From Xestospongia bergquistia (lineage: Eukaryota > Porifera > Demospongiae > Haplosclerida > Petrosiidae), in NCBI GenBank assembly GCA_963965975.1, contig OZ014414.1, positions 9,233,230 through 9,297,229 on the forward strand: a stretch of DNA of 64,000 nucleotides, written 5' to 3'. The notes under the pieces are model-generated. The model did no database searches and was not told the DNA's origin. It saw nothing but the letters and a program-made list of their open reading frames with translations. Shown here piece after piece: positions 26,301-42,700 of this stretch. The position numbers and the translations under genes are program-made. Position 1 is the first letter of the stretch; the number at the start of each line of letters is the position of its first letter.

Positions 26301-27755
26301 AGAAACCTGAAATGATCAAATTAAATACACATACATTAAATACACATACATTAAATACACCTACATTCATGTTAACATGTTAACTCAATTCATTTATTGT
26401 TACTCTGGTTATCTTAATATTATACTTACATGACATTTCTGTGCTAAATGCTGTAGTTTTATTGCAGGGAGATGAGGATCATTTTCATAGATCAACAGAG
26501 AAGTCAGTTGATATGGAAGACCTTTTAAAACTCCTTGCAAATCAAAATGACTTGGACTATTAAAATAAAACAAATTAAAGTACATGTAAATAATGGCCAC
26601 TTCTCTTTATACCTGAGTGGTTTGTGTTCAAGGACACGAGCAGTAAATACTAGAGCAAATTGAGTGACTCTTTCTGGTCTCAGTGCACATTGTATTAAGA
26701 ACTGTTGCATCAATGTTAACCTATTGTATGTAATATATATAACTACTGATAATTCTGATAACTTGCTCATGTATATTAGAATTTAATCACAGTATCAGTT
26801 TTGAACTTACTTTTGTCCTATTCCTTCTGCTATTAGAATAGTTTCTGGTGAAGCTCCTTCACTGATTGTTCTCCAAAACATTTCTTTACCATCTCTTCCA
26901 AAAGATGCTAGAATTGGATGGATCCACTCAAAATGAGAAGCAACCACCTAATTAACAAATATAAAAATATTAATTTGTTAATATACAAAGAATTAACAAT
27001 ACTATATTAATTTTCTTGAATGTCTTGACTTACCAATAACTTCTGCCATTGGGTTTCAGTCATCCAATCAAATGGTTTCTTTCCAAAATTAATGACAGGG
27101 ACTTCCTCATATGGTCTTTGATTCAACAATCCTCTGACAATAAACTTTGAACCAGGAGATGAACAAAGAAGAAATTCTCTTTCTTCAACTGAAGCCCGTC
27201 CTTGACTTGACTCAATCTTAAAACAAAAAAAATAAACTATTAATTTTATAATAAGTAATTTGATACCTCAATTGCTAAGAAAATAGAAAAGATTTGTTTA
27301 TCTAATTCCATGAAACCTCTTTCAAAGTGAGAATGTCCAAACTTTGTGAGTTTAGAGAGAGAGTCTTCACCTTGGATACGACTAAAATAATTTGAAAAAA
27401 ATGTAATCAAACATCTTATTTATATATATATATATTTAACAGTTAATTTCTATCTGTCGTAAATATTGTACTTTCTCTCTACCTTCCAGCTTGTCTGATA
27501 TATTCTTTGAAGACTAGCAGAGCATAATCAAAGGATGTATTATACAATGGTTGAATGTGACTCATCAAACAAGCAGTGTTGATAATGATAGAAGATCTAT
27601 TAGCTAAAGTTGTAATAGTAGATAAATGAAAGGTGTTCATCTCTGTAAGAGACTGTCTTAATTGTTGGAGACTATATGTAATAAAAGGAACGTGTCAAAG
27701 TTAGTAGTTAGTATTAGACATAGTTAGGTATATTGAATATTGAAGATATTAGTGT

Positions 27756-27791
<36 letters not shown>

Positions 27792-30700
27792 GATATATAT
27801 AATTATATCATTGTATAATAGATGAGTTATGGTACCTTTCTTGTGCAAATTCCAAAGACTTATTTAAAGTCAGTAATTTATTGACTGTCTTTGCTTCTAT
27901 TTCTAATTCCTTTCCTTCATCTAATGATAATAATAGTTCATTTTCTACAGATTTTGAAGTGAGAATAAGTGAACAGATCTCCTGCAAATAAATATGTAAT
28001 AAATGTTAAACTTATGTCACATGTAAAGATTTTCAACAGTTGATCTAGTCCACACAAGGTAATAAGTTCATCAAAAGGAAATAGAATAGTAATATTATTT
28101 AACAGTACCTTTCTGATCTCTGTCCGCTCACTGAAGGTCTTGGGGTTCTGAATCTCAAGAAATTCATCCAGAAGTCGACTTTCTAATCCTGAACAGTCGG
28201 GATGAAAAAGGACAACAGAGCATTGAGATGAGACAAGTCTTGGAAGATGATCTGGTTGAGTTTTAGTCACAAGAATCAGTCTAGTGATAAAGGATACATG
28301 TAAAGTCATTCAAGTATTGTAGATTAACATACTTGAATTTACTGGAACAGTCAACTTCCTTTCCATCAACCTATAAAATTAACATCATTTGTTATATTCC
28401 AAAAACCAAACTTGGTATAGTATATATTATAATTGTTATACATTCATTTATTCTAGTCTCATACCCAAACTTGATACTGGGAATGAGACTCTAATGTGTG
28501 CTAATATATTTACCATAGTCTTGATTGTTGAGTGACTTTTTATTAACTGTTTTTTACTAGCAATAACAGACTTGAGCATGTCATCATGATTGGCTAAGTA
28601 AAGGACATCAACATCTGTAATTACTAGGGTTTTACTCTCTGTCATACATTGAATGAGACTGGACTTCAAAGATTGATCCTATAATAAACATAACCAAAGA
28701 AAGAACCAATTAAATCATTAATTATAACAAAAAGTTAATATTGGCTTCAATAGCTGCTATCTAATAATAACTCTAGACTTGTGCATTATAGCATTATATC
28801 ATGTAGTCATAGGAATAGGAACAAATTTAAGTTGGGAGGGGCTATATCCTCCTTAGCCTCTACCTTTCCTATCTCTATACAAGTAGTGCTTCATGTTAAA
28901 ATATATATGGCTCAAACTTACTTGATATTTAACTATCACTATCTCTTCCTTCAACATTTCCTTTCTACCTCTAAGCCAACGACAAACCATTTCTAGTGGG
29001 TCTATTACTAATGGCCATTGAGAACTGTGTGTATTAGATATAACACAAGCTCTTAACACAGTCTGTTGATCCATTGGTAGTCCCTCAAGATAAAGATGAT
29101 GATAGTCTTGAGGTGACACAAGGAATTTGGAGAGGCTTTGGAATGTGGTATTATTTGAAGAGAGGCCATTTGAGGAACAGAGAGTAAGTAGACTATTAAA
29201 GACTGTTTGCCTGAAGAATGAAACATTCTCACAATTAATTCATAGACACTTGTATACAGGTAACTAAAGCCTGTCTGTTCATTGTCCTATTAATTGTTAA
29301 CTTGAGAAAATGATTATAGAAAAATACATTATATTTCACTGAACTATTATCAGTTAATTTGATAAGAAACTAATTTCTAGTATTAAACAGAGACATTTTA
29401 TACATAATATGTACTAACATTGCTTGGGCTTGAAGTGGACCACAGTAGGTTAGAAAAGCAGCAGATATAACACAATTAGCAAGTAAAGTTTCAGTAGAAG
29501 GCAGTTCAGTCAACCTTTCATTCCATTCTTCTTGTCTTAGTTTCAAACTGAAAAATGATATCAAATATAATTCAACGTAAACAGATGATCTTTACCTTTC
29601 AAGAAGATTTCGAGCAAGTTTCAATTTTGTGACCAATTCTTCGCAAGTTTTCTGCAAGCTATGCTTTTCCATGACACACTTGTCAAACTGGTTCTGTAAA
29701 CCAGTAAGATCATTCTCTAATTGCACTAGGTCATCTTCTCCAACTTCTGCCTCTTCTTCATCACCAGGAAAATCACTAGAAACAGTTGTTGGAGGGAAAC
29801 TCAAATCAACTGGAATTTCCTTTTGCAAAGCTATAAGAAAAAGTGACATATTCATAATGAGTGAATTAATGTATGTGTATATATGTAGGTACAAGCAAGA
29901 TGGCTACCTTCTAGGTCTTTGTTTAATTTCTCTACTTTTTTGAGTGCATTAAGATGTGGTTGAAAGGAGTATTGGTAATTAACAATAGCTACTGCAAATG
30001 CACACATAATGGCAGCTGACTCTGAAGCATATTTAGCCATTGCTACAGTAATTAAACCAGTAGAGTTTGAAGTAGAACTATCACTTGTTGATGACTGTCT
30101 CTTCAGTGATGGCGTACTGCTAGTATCAGATGTGGCCAATTTGGATTCTATTAATGCTACAGCATCATTGGACAAGCCTTCTTCCCATTTTAAGTTGTTT
30201 AAAAGATCCAGGAACCGTTGAGAGTCTCCGATGGCTATCTGTAACTGTGACCAATGTTCTCTCTCCATTTTAGAATTGACAGATGAAGACATTGATGTTG
30301 TCTTTCTATATGTTGGGACATTCAGTGATGAGGTATCTCCTGATAGGGGTGCACCATATTTCTGTAAAAGATTTAGCATAAGTTCCATTATAGTGCCAAT
30401 TAGAGCTGGAGGATTATGCAATGTTTTGATCTGATCAATTGTGTTACGATCTATTCTATTCTGCCAATAATGAGCCTACAAAGAAAAGAACATTAAATAC
30501 AACCAATAAAGTCTATATAGAAAACTTTACAACTTTATTTAATACACTGCTACTAACAGATCATCAATTGTCATTCAGTTATTTCATACACTATACATGC
30601 AATGTATATTAAATGTAATTTGTAACAAATGCTAAGTCCTCTGTTGTAGGAACATTGTGTCTATTACTTACTTGTTCTTTGGTTTTAATCATAGCTTGTC

Positions 30701-33700
30701 TTGTCTCTTCTTCCTCTTTCATTGCTAATTTCAGCTGTTCCTGAGCTCTTTCCATCAAGACATCAATACGAGAACTCTTACGAGATAAACGATCAAAAAA
30801 CACAGCCAACAACTCATAGTCATCTTCTTCATTCTCAGAGAGAAGTCTCTTCTGTTCCGACACCATTCTCATAGCACTAAGGACAGCACCCCCTTGACCA
30901 AGGAGAGCTTTTACTCTCTCTAGTTCACATGATTTAGAAATAACTTGTTTCTGTAGATCATTTGAGCAAAGACTAGTCTCATGGAGCTTCTGTTTAAGGT
31001 TGTCCAGTGTACATTGCATTTCTTGTACTGAGTCAGTAATACTTTGTAAAGTGACCAGAGCTTGTCTAGAAGTGTGTGTGCAGGTAATAATATTATATAT
31101 TTATGTATCATTGATATCATAATATATTGAAGGATATATAGTCTGGTAATAGAGTAGTGGGGTGACTATACTATACTAACTGTGTCTCTTACCTCAGACT
31201 GACTCTTTCTTTTTCAATGCTCGTATTTTTTTCTCTATATAGTCGACAAAAACACTCTAAAAAGTGCCTCAGAGTCAAGGGGCCTACATATGGCAGAGAA
31301 AGACAAACGCTTTTTGGATCTAACACTTGTGACATTTTTTCCATGAGGTAACGAAATGATTGAGTCATCTTGAAATGTTCTGTTGAAGTTCTATTATTTT
31401 GTATGTTTGCACTGTTTTTTATTCCAGCTTGTTTTAAGTATCCACTCTCAGCTAACATATAGTAATGGATGGCTGTGATAGTCTCTGTCAGTAAAGTGTT
31501 GTGTTCTGGTGCAACAATACTAGCAAAGAACCATGTTGTTTGTCTATTAATTGTTAATGTATTCCATTCTTCCATCCATATTATATGTGCTTGTTGTAAG
31601 AGACCTTGATATAAACTGGTAAGAGAGAAAAAAAAATTCAAATTTAATACCAATAATTCATTGTTTATGAATTTGTCCAACTGTTTGTTCCTTCCTTCAT
31701 TCATTTATTTAAGTATGCATATCATCATCATTATCCATCTGTCTGTCTGTCTTGTCCATCAGCCTGTCTGTCTGTCTGTCTGTCTTGTCCATCAGCCTGT
31801 CTGTCTGTCTGTCTGTCTTGTCCATCAGTCTGTCTGTCTGTCTTGTCCATCAGTCTGACAGTCTGTCTGTCTTGTCCATCAGTCTGTCTGTCTGTCTTGT
31901 CCATCAGTCTGACAGTCTGTCTGTCTTGTCCATCAGTCTGACAGTCTGTCTGTCTTGTCCATCAGTCTCTCTGTCTGTCAGTTCATTCACTCATCCCTCA
32001 TTCCATTTATTAAACATACTGTGCTTTATCATTGAGTATATCACAATGTGGTGTTACACACATGACAACTCGCAAGTTCTGACATATACGAGCTGAAAAG
32101 TATTGTTCAGGATCAATTTGTTCACTTGGGAAATCTCGTTTTATACACGGTACCAGAGCTTGTAGGAGACTATCCATCTCATCAACAGTAAATAGAGTAG
32201 AAAATTCACTTGATGATAGAAAACTGTTAAGTATTCCAAGAACTTGTGAATTTTGTAAGTGTTGTTCCTAATTATAAGAATAATAATTTTATACAATGTT
32301 TGTGTAATATTTAAATGTGGTTTTTATGAGTATGGATAATAGGATCAATGGACGTTAAGATGGATGGGTCAATGGGTAGATGGATGAGTAGATGGATGGA
32401 TGGCAACAGACAGATAGACTTTTTTTAAGATTTTTTTTTGTAATAGACAGTTTTGTTAACTCACTTGTAATATAATTGCAACCTGCTTTCCTTCTAATCC
32501 TGCTAATCTAAACAAGGATCTCAACATATCTCGTAACTTCATATCATTGTCTTGTGCATCCTTTAAATAGAATATAGTATATCCAGCAATGTAGAGAGAC
32601 AACTGTGCTAAGTTATAGATTGGTTGTCCAAGAGAACCAACAAGAACACAATTACCCCTGCAGAACAAAGTGACAAGAGAGAAATAAGAGAGAGTAGATA
32701 GAGAGAGTAAGAGTGTGAGGGAGAAACAATACAAAATATTAGAAGTAAGGAGACAACAAAGAAAGGAAGGAAGTAGAGAGAAAATGTAGAGAGAAGAGAA
32801 AGACAAAGAAGTCACAAAGAGTTATGTTATTAATCTCTATCAATGACAAACCTTGCGTGTTTAATGGCTCTGTGAGTAGTAACGACAAAACGTAAGTTAT
32901 CATCACACAGTTCTAATGTCCAAGGTGATGTTATGGCCTCCTCTTCACAATATCTTGTGATGTAATGCTGAACTGCTTCCTGTATCTTCTCCCATTTTGT
33001 AACAGCATGCAATGACACTTCAGGCATAGCACTGAGTGTAGTACCAGTATTACTATCAGTTGAACTATTTTCAATATGAGGCGATATACCAGAGAACAAG
33101 GTCTCTGGTAGGGAATTAAAATCAACTCCTTCAAAACAATCTTGAGCTGTAGTTATAATGGTTTCCTCTAACCACTGTTTGTCCTCCTCGTGACACAGAG
33201 AAGAACCAAAAGCTCTCCTTACTTCACTCTTCCATAGAACAACAAATTGATCAATATTAGAAGCTTCAGGCCAAAATCCAAGTCCCTAAAATCACCAAAA
33301 ATTACAATACATTCACAAGAAGTAAAGGTCCTGTTAAAAATTCTTGTACTTACCTGCAGGGCTGTCTCCAATTGGTTCAGAGAAAACATGTAATGTTGTC
33401 TTCCATGAGACTCTGATTTCTTAAAAGTTGAGGCAATCTTCTGATATAGTATTCTTGAGGCTTTAGAGAGTGAACCGACTAATTGTTGAGGTATGTTCTC
33501 AGTAAGTCTAGTGAAGTTCTATAAAGGAAGTTAAGACAATAGTACATATTATTATGAGTTGCTAGTATATAATGGTTGACTGGGACATCTATAACAATAA
33601 GGTTGCTGTTAATTGTTTCATAAATATTATGTAAATGTATACCTGAAGAGCTAATGGAACAATAGCCTCCAAATCATCTTCTATTAATGGACTGACTGGT

Positions 33701-36700
33701 ATTACTGTAAAATGTCTCTATAATATGTATTAAAAACGAGTTAGTTAGTAACAAATATTATTATAGATAGTACCTTCAGTCGAGGATCTATCATTGATGT
33801 TCCTTGATAACTGGATATTGTACCAAATAATAATAAGTCTTCAATTGTTATACATTGATTAGTTTTAGTAAGATTATATATTCTTTGACTATCAACTATT
33901 TGACGCAAGTACTGAGAGAGAGAGAGAGAGAGAGAGAGAGTTACATTACCCTCAATATACTTACATAAATGCAGCACGTATATTAGATGAATGATGTATA
34001 TGATATATTATTTCATATAAATACCTCAAATGTACTTATTGGGACTGATGTGGTCTTCTGAGGTAAATGAAGGTCTTCCAGTAAAAGATGAAGGCACCGA
34101 TTATCATTAGGTCCATATGTGTAACCTATAATATGTACATGTTTTATATATAGCTACATACTATATAGTTATTTCATACCTTGTCTATGATGAAGATGAA
34201 TTTGCATAAAATGATGTAGATCACTTGATTGAGTGTAGCCATTAAGTATCACTCGTTTGACTGACTCTGTTTTGGAGAAATGTAGAGCTAAAAAAGAAAA
34301 GAGTCAATCTACTTTATTTTCTTCTTTATTATTATATACCTCTAGCTGAGAGAAAGTGATTTAGAGTAGCTGTCTTTCCGCTAGCATGAGGACCAACTAA
34401 GAGAACATGTCTTCTTGAAGCCTGTGCTAACTCGAGTAACATTTCAACACGTATCTTTAACAAAATGTCTCGAATGAACATTAATATACTAATACTATAA
34501 TAGTATTACATTTACAATACTGCACATGTACACACATAGACACACATATATACATATGATACATGATACATGCACACACTGCTATCGTCCTTATCTTACA
34601 GTGCTAGGTGTCTCCACAAAGACTCTTCCCATTAAATCAACACCTTGACATCTTTGTTCAGGTATCCTATAATAATAAAGTACATGTATTAACTATTAAT
34701 TGTACATGAGTACTGTATACAATATGGATATGATAATATCATTAATAACAACAATTATATATAATTGTACTATGTATACACTAGATGTATCTCTATCTAT
34801 ATGTACATGGAGTGTATCTGATAGTGGAAGGATCTACTCACTTGCTCTGCCAGACGTCCCATTCTCCTGACTCATCGACGTAATAGTCAAATACTGAATA
34901 TTCAGTGTCATCATCAGGTAAACTAGAAGAAAGAGTAAAAATAGACCAAGTTAAGGAATTATAAATTGATTAATGGTATAAAGACAAGCTCATAGATAAT
35001 CAAGTGATTCTTCTATAGTCAATTGGAATATAAATTAATTTTTTAATTGACTATGAATATCATGACAACACAACATTACATGATAAACTACTCTATGAAT
35101 AATTTATATAATAAACTACTACTGCTCTTTAGCGGACACCTAAGGATTGATACCTAAGGATTGATACCTAAGGATTGATGTCATCACTACAAACATCTTT
35201 GATCACCATAATGATTATAATAATGTGATTATAATAGATATATATATATATGTACTTTACCTGTTTGTTAGTTGTCTTAGAAGTTGACTGAACTTTTTTT
35301 GTTCTTTCTCTTTCAATAAAACTCCACCAAAACTCCAAATAAGAGAAAATAGAAAGAGTCTTTCAACGTGAAGTTCACTAAATACCTCAGCAGTCTCCAT
35401 GTATGCCTATAACATAGAATAACATATTGTCATATATAATATATAGTAATGTTATTGTATTATAATAGTACTTTATTGTAATATAATATGTATTATGTAT
35501 TATAGTAGTGTATTGTAATGTAATATGTATTATGTATTATAGTAGTGTATTGTAATGTAATATGTATTATGTATTATAGTAGTGTATTGTAATATAATAA
35601 TGTATTATATATTATAGTAGTGTATTGTAATATAATAATGTATTATATATTATAGTACTTTATTGTAATGTTGTCTTACATTAAGTAGAGAACCAAGGTA
35701 GGCAAGACATGTCTTGAATAGACTTACTTCATTCTCACTCTCTCTATATCTAAGGAAATAAGGAAAGTACAATATTAGTACTTCATCTGTCCATCTCTTT
35801 ATTCACCCATCCATCCATCCAGTCAATCATTCATCCATTCAACCCTCTATCCATCCATCCATCCATCCATCTATGTATATATCCATTCATCCATTACATA
35901 CTCTAACTTATAAAGAACAAATTGAGAGATTTGATCAACAGTAGATTCAAATAATTTTTGTAGACACTATATTAAACAAAGAGTATCATTATTACAAGTA
36001 TTATTATAATCAGTGCTACTTACTGATCCTTCATTTGTTCTTCTTGTCTTCAACCATGAACTTGCCAATGTCCTCCAACCCAAAATATAAGAGTCAAAAT
36101 ACACCACACTCTATCATAAAGAAGGAACATTTGTAAATACATTAACTGTTATCATAAATACCAGTACAATCATTACTTGTCAATATTGTACTATTTAATA
36201 CTTACACAATACGTCAGAGCAGCAGGTGAGGCATTTACTAGATAACCAGTTTCAAAAACCAGTTTAACAGTATCTGTATTTATTCGAAGGTGTTCCCCAT
36301 CACCCAAACTCATACACTATAAACGAGAACAAAATACATGTGCTATACATGTGTTATACATGTGCTATACATGTACATGTATTAAATGTACCATTACATG
36401 TAATAAAGAGTTAATGTAAATTTGTACTGGTGTTAGTAATATGTGTGTATTACTAACTTTATTTGATGTTGTTATTTCACCAAGATATTCATACCAATAG
36501 TTGAGAAGTGGTCCATCAAAACATATCCATATTGTAGTCTGTGTTGCCTAAGGAAAAGATAACAGCTAAAATATGATCACATAATGCGTGAAACTCGGAG
36601 TAACAGCAACACAGCAAGAGCCCTGTTCTTTTGTCCTTAATTCTGTTCTAACCCGCTCTGTCTAAACGACATCAAGCACTCTTCAACAGACTTAGATACT

Positions 36701-39700
36701 TCAGTATATTAGTAGATATAAACTATAGTAGATGTAAGTATACCAAATCCTCAATCTTATTTCTTTCTATATAGAACAGTTCATTGCAGTGTGTTTTAAT
36801 AAAAGGATTCATTGATTGTGTTACTAAAATCTTTTAAACTTCCAATCCAAAGTAATTGAATCTTAATTAGTTACTTTATATTATTAATTACTTTACAATA
36901 TCTCTGTCTGTTACCTTTATTGTCTTTCTCAGTAAACCAGTGAAGATGCCATCTCTCCAACTTCCATTCTTGTCAACACTACCAAATACTTCAGATTGAT
37001 CCGTGAAAAGACAAGGATATATCTTTTGTAATCTGACAGTTTTCATGTCTGTGTCGCCATCTTTAGAGTTTAAAGCTGAGACAACTGTCTTTAAAGCACT
37101 TGTTTTACCAGACGCTTCACTCCCAGACAGAATTATAGCTGAAAGAAGTTGAAGTAAGTTAGTTCATCTGTTCCATAGGAAACAGCCATCCATCTATCCA
37201 TCCATTCATCCATTCATCATTAATATTAATATATCCATTCATCCATTGATCTATCCATCCATCTATCCATTAAACATCCAATGATGTATCCATTGATCTG
37301 TCCATCCATTCAACCATCAATGATGTATCTATCCATCCATCCATGTATCTATTTGTCCTTTTATACATCTATCTATCTTTAATCTATTTATATCAAATCA
37401 TTTTTAGTTAGAACTATCTAGTTACATACTTACCGTGATTGGTTTTACTTAATAGATACAATTGTTCAGTTTTTTCCAACCATGCTTTAGTTGGAGTGAG
37501 TCCATTACTTCTAGCATGTTCTTCTAATAATGACAATTGACTCTTAAAACATGAAGTTGATTGTAGAAAATTAGATAATTGTAAATTAGAATCAGGTGAT
37601 CCTATCCTCAGATCAATATCAGGACAATCTTGAAATGTATCTTTGAGAATGGCTTGAAAGACTGGTAACTCCTAAAATAAAAGGAATTGTTTTTTTAATA
37701 ATTTTAATATTAGTTATTAAAATATTTACTAAATTGTATTATTATATTGAGTGTTTTAAACTAATTATTTGGTAAGTTTTGTTTAACTAACCTCATTATT
37801 AAATTGAGCTCCTAACAAAACAGCTAAGGTCTCTGCTACTAAAGTATGTTCTCTAATAACAGCTGCTGTTAGTGGTTGCAGTGATTGTTGGTTTGGAGTA
37901 TAACCTGTTTGTTTAGCAGGAGATCGAACTGTATATAAATAGAGAAAGTTTGTGCTCAATAATTTAAAGGAATATTTTGAATATTAGTATAGTCTGACAG
38001 ATGAATTGATAGATCAATAGATTAGTAGATGTAGATAGTAATAGAAATGGAGAGTAAGAAGGTGAAAAGATAGACAGACAGAGAGATAGACAGAGAGACA
38101 ATAAACTTTTATTTCAATTTTACCTGGAGATGTTTTAGGGACATCTAATTTTGATATTGTATTTAATGATGGTATTGTGTGTGACGGTGTTGTTGTTGAG
38201 TTTCTTGATCTTTTAGCAGCTACTACTAAAACAAGACACATTATAGGAACACTAATACGAGGATATTGAGAACTGGTAGACCTACAATATATAGGAAATA
38301 ATTCATGAAACAAATGTATTAACTCAGTAAGTTAAAATCATACTATATATTCTTAACTGAACACTTAATATCAACAAGGATTATAGGAAAGTGTCTTGAA
38401 TATAGAGAGTTAATGAGAGACTTATAAAGACACTTGTCATCATGCATAGAGGTAGTAGTACTCCTGCTAATTCTAACCTTATATTATTTTAAAAGTATAA
38501 TGAGGAAATTTATAATTCAGTAATATAATATCTCAAACTGTCCACTATAGACCCTAGTTATCTGACTTATAATCTTTGTTAGTACTTACAATTGATCATT
38601 AATAAGAGAGAACACTGTCTCTAGACGATGTATGAGACTCTTTGATCCTTTGAATCCTAATGCTAGACAATGGGTTCTCAATGTAAGATGACTGTCATGT
38701 GACGGTAAAGAGAAGGAACGGAAGTGTGGAGTAAGAATGGTTGGGAGGGACCAGTTAGTAGAGTGAGTAAGAAAGACGGCCATATTTGGTTGAAGATGTA
38801 TCTAGGGAGTCAGGGAGGGAGGGAGGGAGGGAGGGAAAGGGTTAAGGAGAGAGAAGGATTGAGGAAGGGAGAAAGTAAAGTATACAAAAATAAAAATCAT
38901 TAAATATATTTCTTTTCTTTACCTGTAGACTATTGTTTAAAATTGTAGTCATTTGACGTGATCTTAATGCATTAGACAATGTATTCAATATGGCTGACAA
39001 CAAAGACAGTCCTTCTCTTTGTATGAGGTGAGCATCACATAGACAACCCCATGAACCATCCTGTAATGTAACACACATTTGTAACTATGGCAACGATGTA
39101 TACATGAATGAATGTATGATATGGTAGTAGTGTGGAGTAATAAGTGTTATTGTGTAGCCATTTTTACTTGTGCTATTCCTGTTAATAGTCGTACTATTGC
39201 AGCAGTTTCTGTAAGAGATGAACAGTAAAGAGTGGGAGTAAACTGTCCTATAAGAAAGGCAAATCCCTAGAGAGGAGAGAGAGAGAGAAAAGGAGAGAAG
39301 AACAGAGACAGATGACTCTTATTCTTATAAAATTAACTGTGTAAAACTTACTTTGATTATTTCAGTTTTATTTCCTCCTGATGGCAGTACGACACAACTT
39401 CCTAGATTATCTCTCGATGACTTAAAATAAAATAAAATATTTCTTAACACAAAAGGTTATGTGTATTAAGTTCATGATAACTCATTAGATGGTTGATATG
39501 TTATAGATATATGCTGTAGTGTGTATGCATGTTAAGTTTACCTGTGTGAGTGATATGATATATGCATCTGTTTTTGGTGAGAACACAGGAAGTTTTTGAC
39601 AACCAAGAAACTCATTATGATAAGGTAACTCCACATCAAGACAATGTAATTTTAATTCTTGATCTCCTTCCCCTACAGTTATAGAAATTATATGTACCTC

Positions 39701-42700
39701 TTATAAATGACATTCTAAGTTAATAATAAAGACATTTGTTCTAGTCCCATACTAATACTTTAGTGTATTATACAACCTCTATATTGAAGACACTTGTTCT
39801 AGTCCCATACTAATACTTTAGTGTATTATATAACCTCTATATTGAGGACACATCAACACTATGGATGATATCAAATGTCCTAAAGTGTCCATTATAGTGA
39901 GGTCTCACTGTATTATGAGCAATATGCATACAAGTCTTAAGTACATGAGTATACTTGTATTAACACTCAGTCTGTAAATGCTTTCCATATTTTTGCAACT
40001 TTATTTACTTACCAGAAACATGAAGAGATAGTCGAGGAAAACGTATCCATTCAAAATCATTTGCATCCCTTATCTTTCTCTGACACAAATCATCAGTTAA
40101 GTCACGTAACCATAGAGACAACTATATAACAACAAATGTTATAGTAATATAAGAATATATATAGTGGAAGTGTCTTATAAAAAGACTATCAGAATTAATA
40201 CTGTTATTAATATAATATTAATTACAATATTAATTATTACTAATGTTATTAGAAGTATCATATAGGAGCTGTATTATAATACAACAATGTTTAACCTTAA
40301 TTTAAGGACACCTCTTTACTGAGAACATGTACATGTACATGTAGTTTTAAAATGTCCATTACAGATATCATATATTACATACCATAATAAGACACTCTAG
40401 TCTTGTATGATGTAAGTAAGTGACTGCTTTATCTGAATGTCTCCATGATTGTCTCATAAGTAATGTGCTCAGTTTATTGACGACAGAGTTATTGAATTTA
40501 TTTCTAACACCTGGTATTGCACGCCTGTCATAACGACAACTAGCTAGAGCCTATAATAGTGAATATATGATAAATATAAATAACTTTAATAATAACATTG
40601 ATCTAGGATAGCTACCATTAGTAAGCTCAAGACTAGTGTACTACAAAATGCATCTAACCTGTTCACAATCTTTAGTCCATTGATGATGGAGACTAACACT
40701 TGCTACCTGTGTTAGTTGATATAGCACTAACTCTTCTAAAGATGGCAAATCATTGTCCATAGCTTGAAGAAGACATTGTTGAATAGTAGATCGAATAGAT
40801 GACAATAAGGATATAAGCCAGTCTTCAACATTAGCAGTCATTAGTACCTTATATATGAGACAATGATGATTATTATAATATCCCCAATAAGTCTATAGTG
40901 TACTCTCATGCTCAGACTATCATGCCTTACAACTAATTTCATTATGGGATATGGTAGTCTGTGGATGAGACTCTCTGTGCTGAGTCTAATACAGTATTGG
41001 ACTATACAACTATTAAGTTTAATATGTACTTATATTGGAAGAATAAAATGAGTCTTTTTAGTATAACTTTGTTATTCTTTATTCACTTACAGTTTGTGCT
41101 AATAGTAATTCTTCTTCTTCAATTGATATTGCAGTTGTTATATTTAGTGGTGAGTCAGGATTAGTACAAAGATTTGCTACACCTCCAAATAAACTCCTTT
41201 ATAAAATAACAAGAGATAAGTCAGTTAATATAATCAGACAATATAGTATTATTATTAGATACTTCAATATTACTGTATGTGGTTTCTATACCAACACAGT
41301 CTCATACTCATGTGAAATACGTGGGAATGAGACTGTACATGTAAATAACAACTTACAGGTAGTCTCATTCACTGTTTGGGAATGAGACTATATGTACCAC
41401 AAGTAGTTAATACTTACCCAAGATAATATCATTGTTAACAAAAGTACTTATGTTACTATGTAGTTAACATTACTAATACAGTCTCATTCCCGGACATTTG
41501 GGAATGAGACTGTGTAATGCATACAGACTAGTAGTTGATACTTACCCAAGATAAGGTTTAATTAGTGTTGATGATAGGGAGTTACTCATAAGAGTTAATA
41601 AAGCATCGTCTGGTATAAAATAAAGTCTTGGAAATGTTTGTCTTTTAGTTGATAAATATGACGACAGTGACATTTTACATTGTTCTAAATCAATATTTAG
41701 TTTTTGAAGTATTGGCTGAATAGGATCTTCACTAGCTAAACAGCACTATTGTAAAAAAGAAAAAAATAGCTGAGACAGAAAATACAAAAACAAATAAACA
41801 AGCAAGTACACAAAACAACAGGTAAACAAGTAAACAAATATATGTACAAACAAGTTCACAAACAGACAGATAGACAAGTGGACAGAGTGGGCCAACAAGA
41901 GGATAGAGAGTTCTTACTTGAATGCAGTTCTTAATAGAAGCTGCTTGATTCATTATATCAATCCAGATATCAGTAATATTACTAAATGTTACAGATTCCT
42001 CAGGAAAATCCTATAAATAATATAAGTATAAAATCATTACTGTGAAAACTTTAAGCAAACATATAGACAAGATGATTGTGTATCTATGTCATATATCATG
42101 TACCTTAGATGTCAGTGTGTTACTGAAGACTGGTTGTAGACTTAACCACAGTTCTTGTACTGAGAGCCATAATTGAAGTACCTCTGCTATAGCAGATAGT
42201 TTACCAGCCCACTGTGATGTTTCATTTCTAAGAGGGTTAATATGTTGAGACATAAGCATTGTGGTTAGTTGTGTCTGTGTGGAGTCTAGTTGCTCTAGGA
42301 GTGAGAGCGATTGTGAGAGAGAAAGGAGTGGACAGTTTGTGGACGAGTGCATGTGAAACTGGAGAACCTTTAAAGAAAAAGATATTATAATGAAGACACT
42401 CTTTCTCCCTCTCAAAAATGTAAGTTAATATATTCTTTATTATTTAATAGTTATCAATACTAACATTATATTATAATACATATAGTTTACCTGTTCACTC
42501 CATTCTTCTTCAATAGCTAAGAACTGAGTTTCTAACTCTTGTTCTTTTAGTGCATTCTCTACAATTCCATTTATCTCAACAGAAAACCTGAAACATTTCC
42601 ATGTTAATTATATTGACACTTACATTTCTAAATCTCTCTTTAACTTACCGTAAAAGATCAGCCTCAAGGAGATGCTCCATTTTAAAAAATCTTGCTTCTA

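Noticed and set aside
29629..30434. Plus-strand open frames over 29.6-30.4 kb
   Set aside because: Shadows of the dynein stalk exons on the opposite strand.
31733..31983. Possible CRISPR array
   Set aside because: Units are contiguous simple repeats of variable length without unique spacers, inside a eukaryotic intron.
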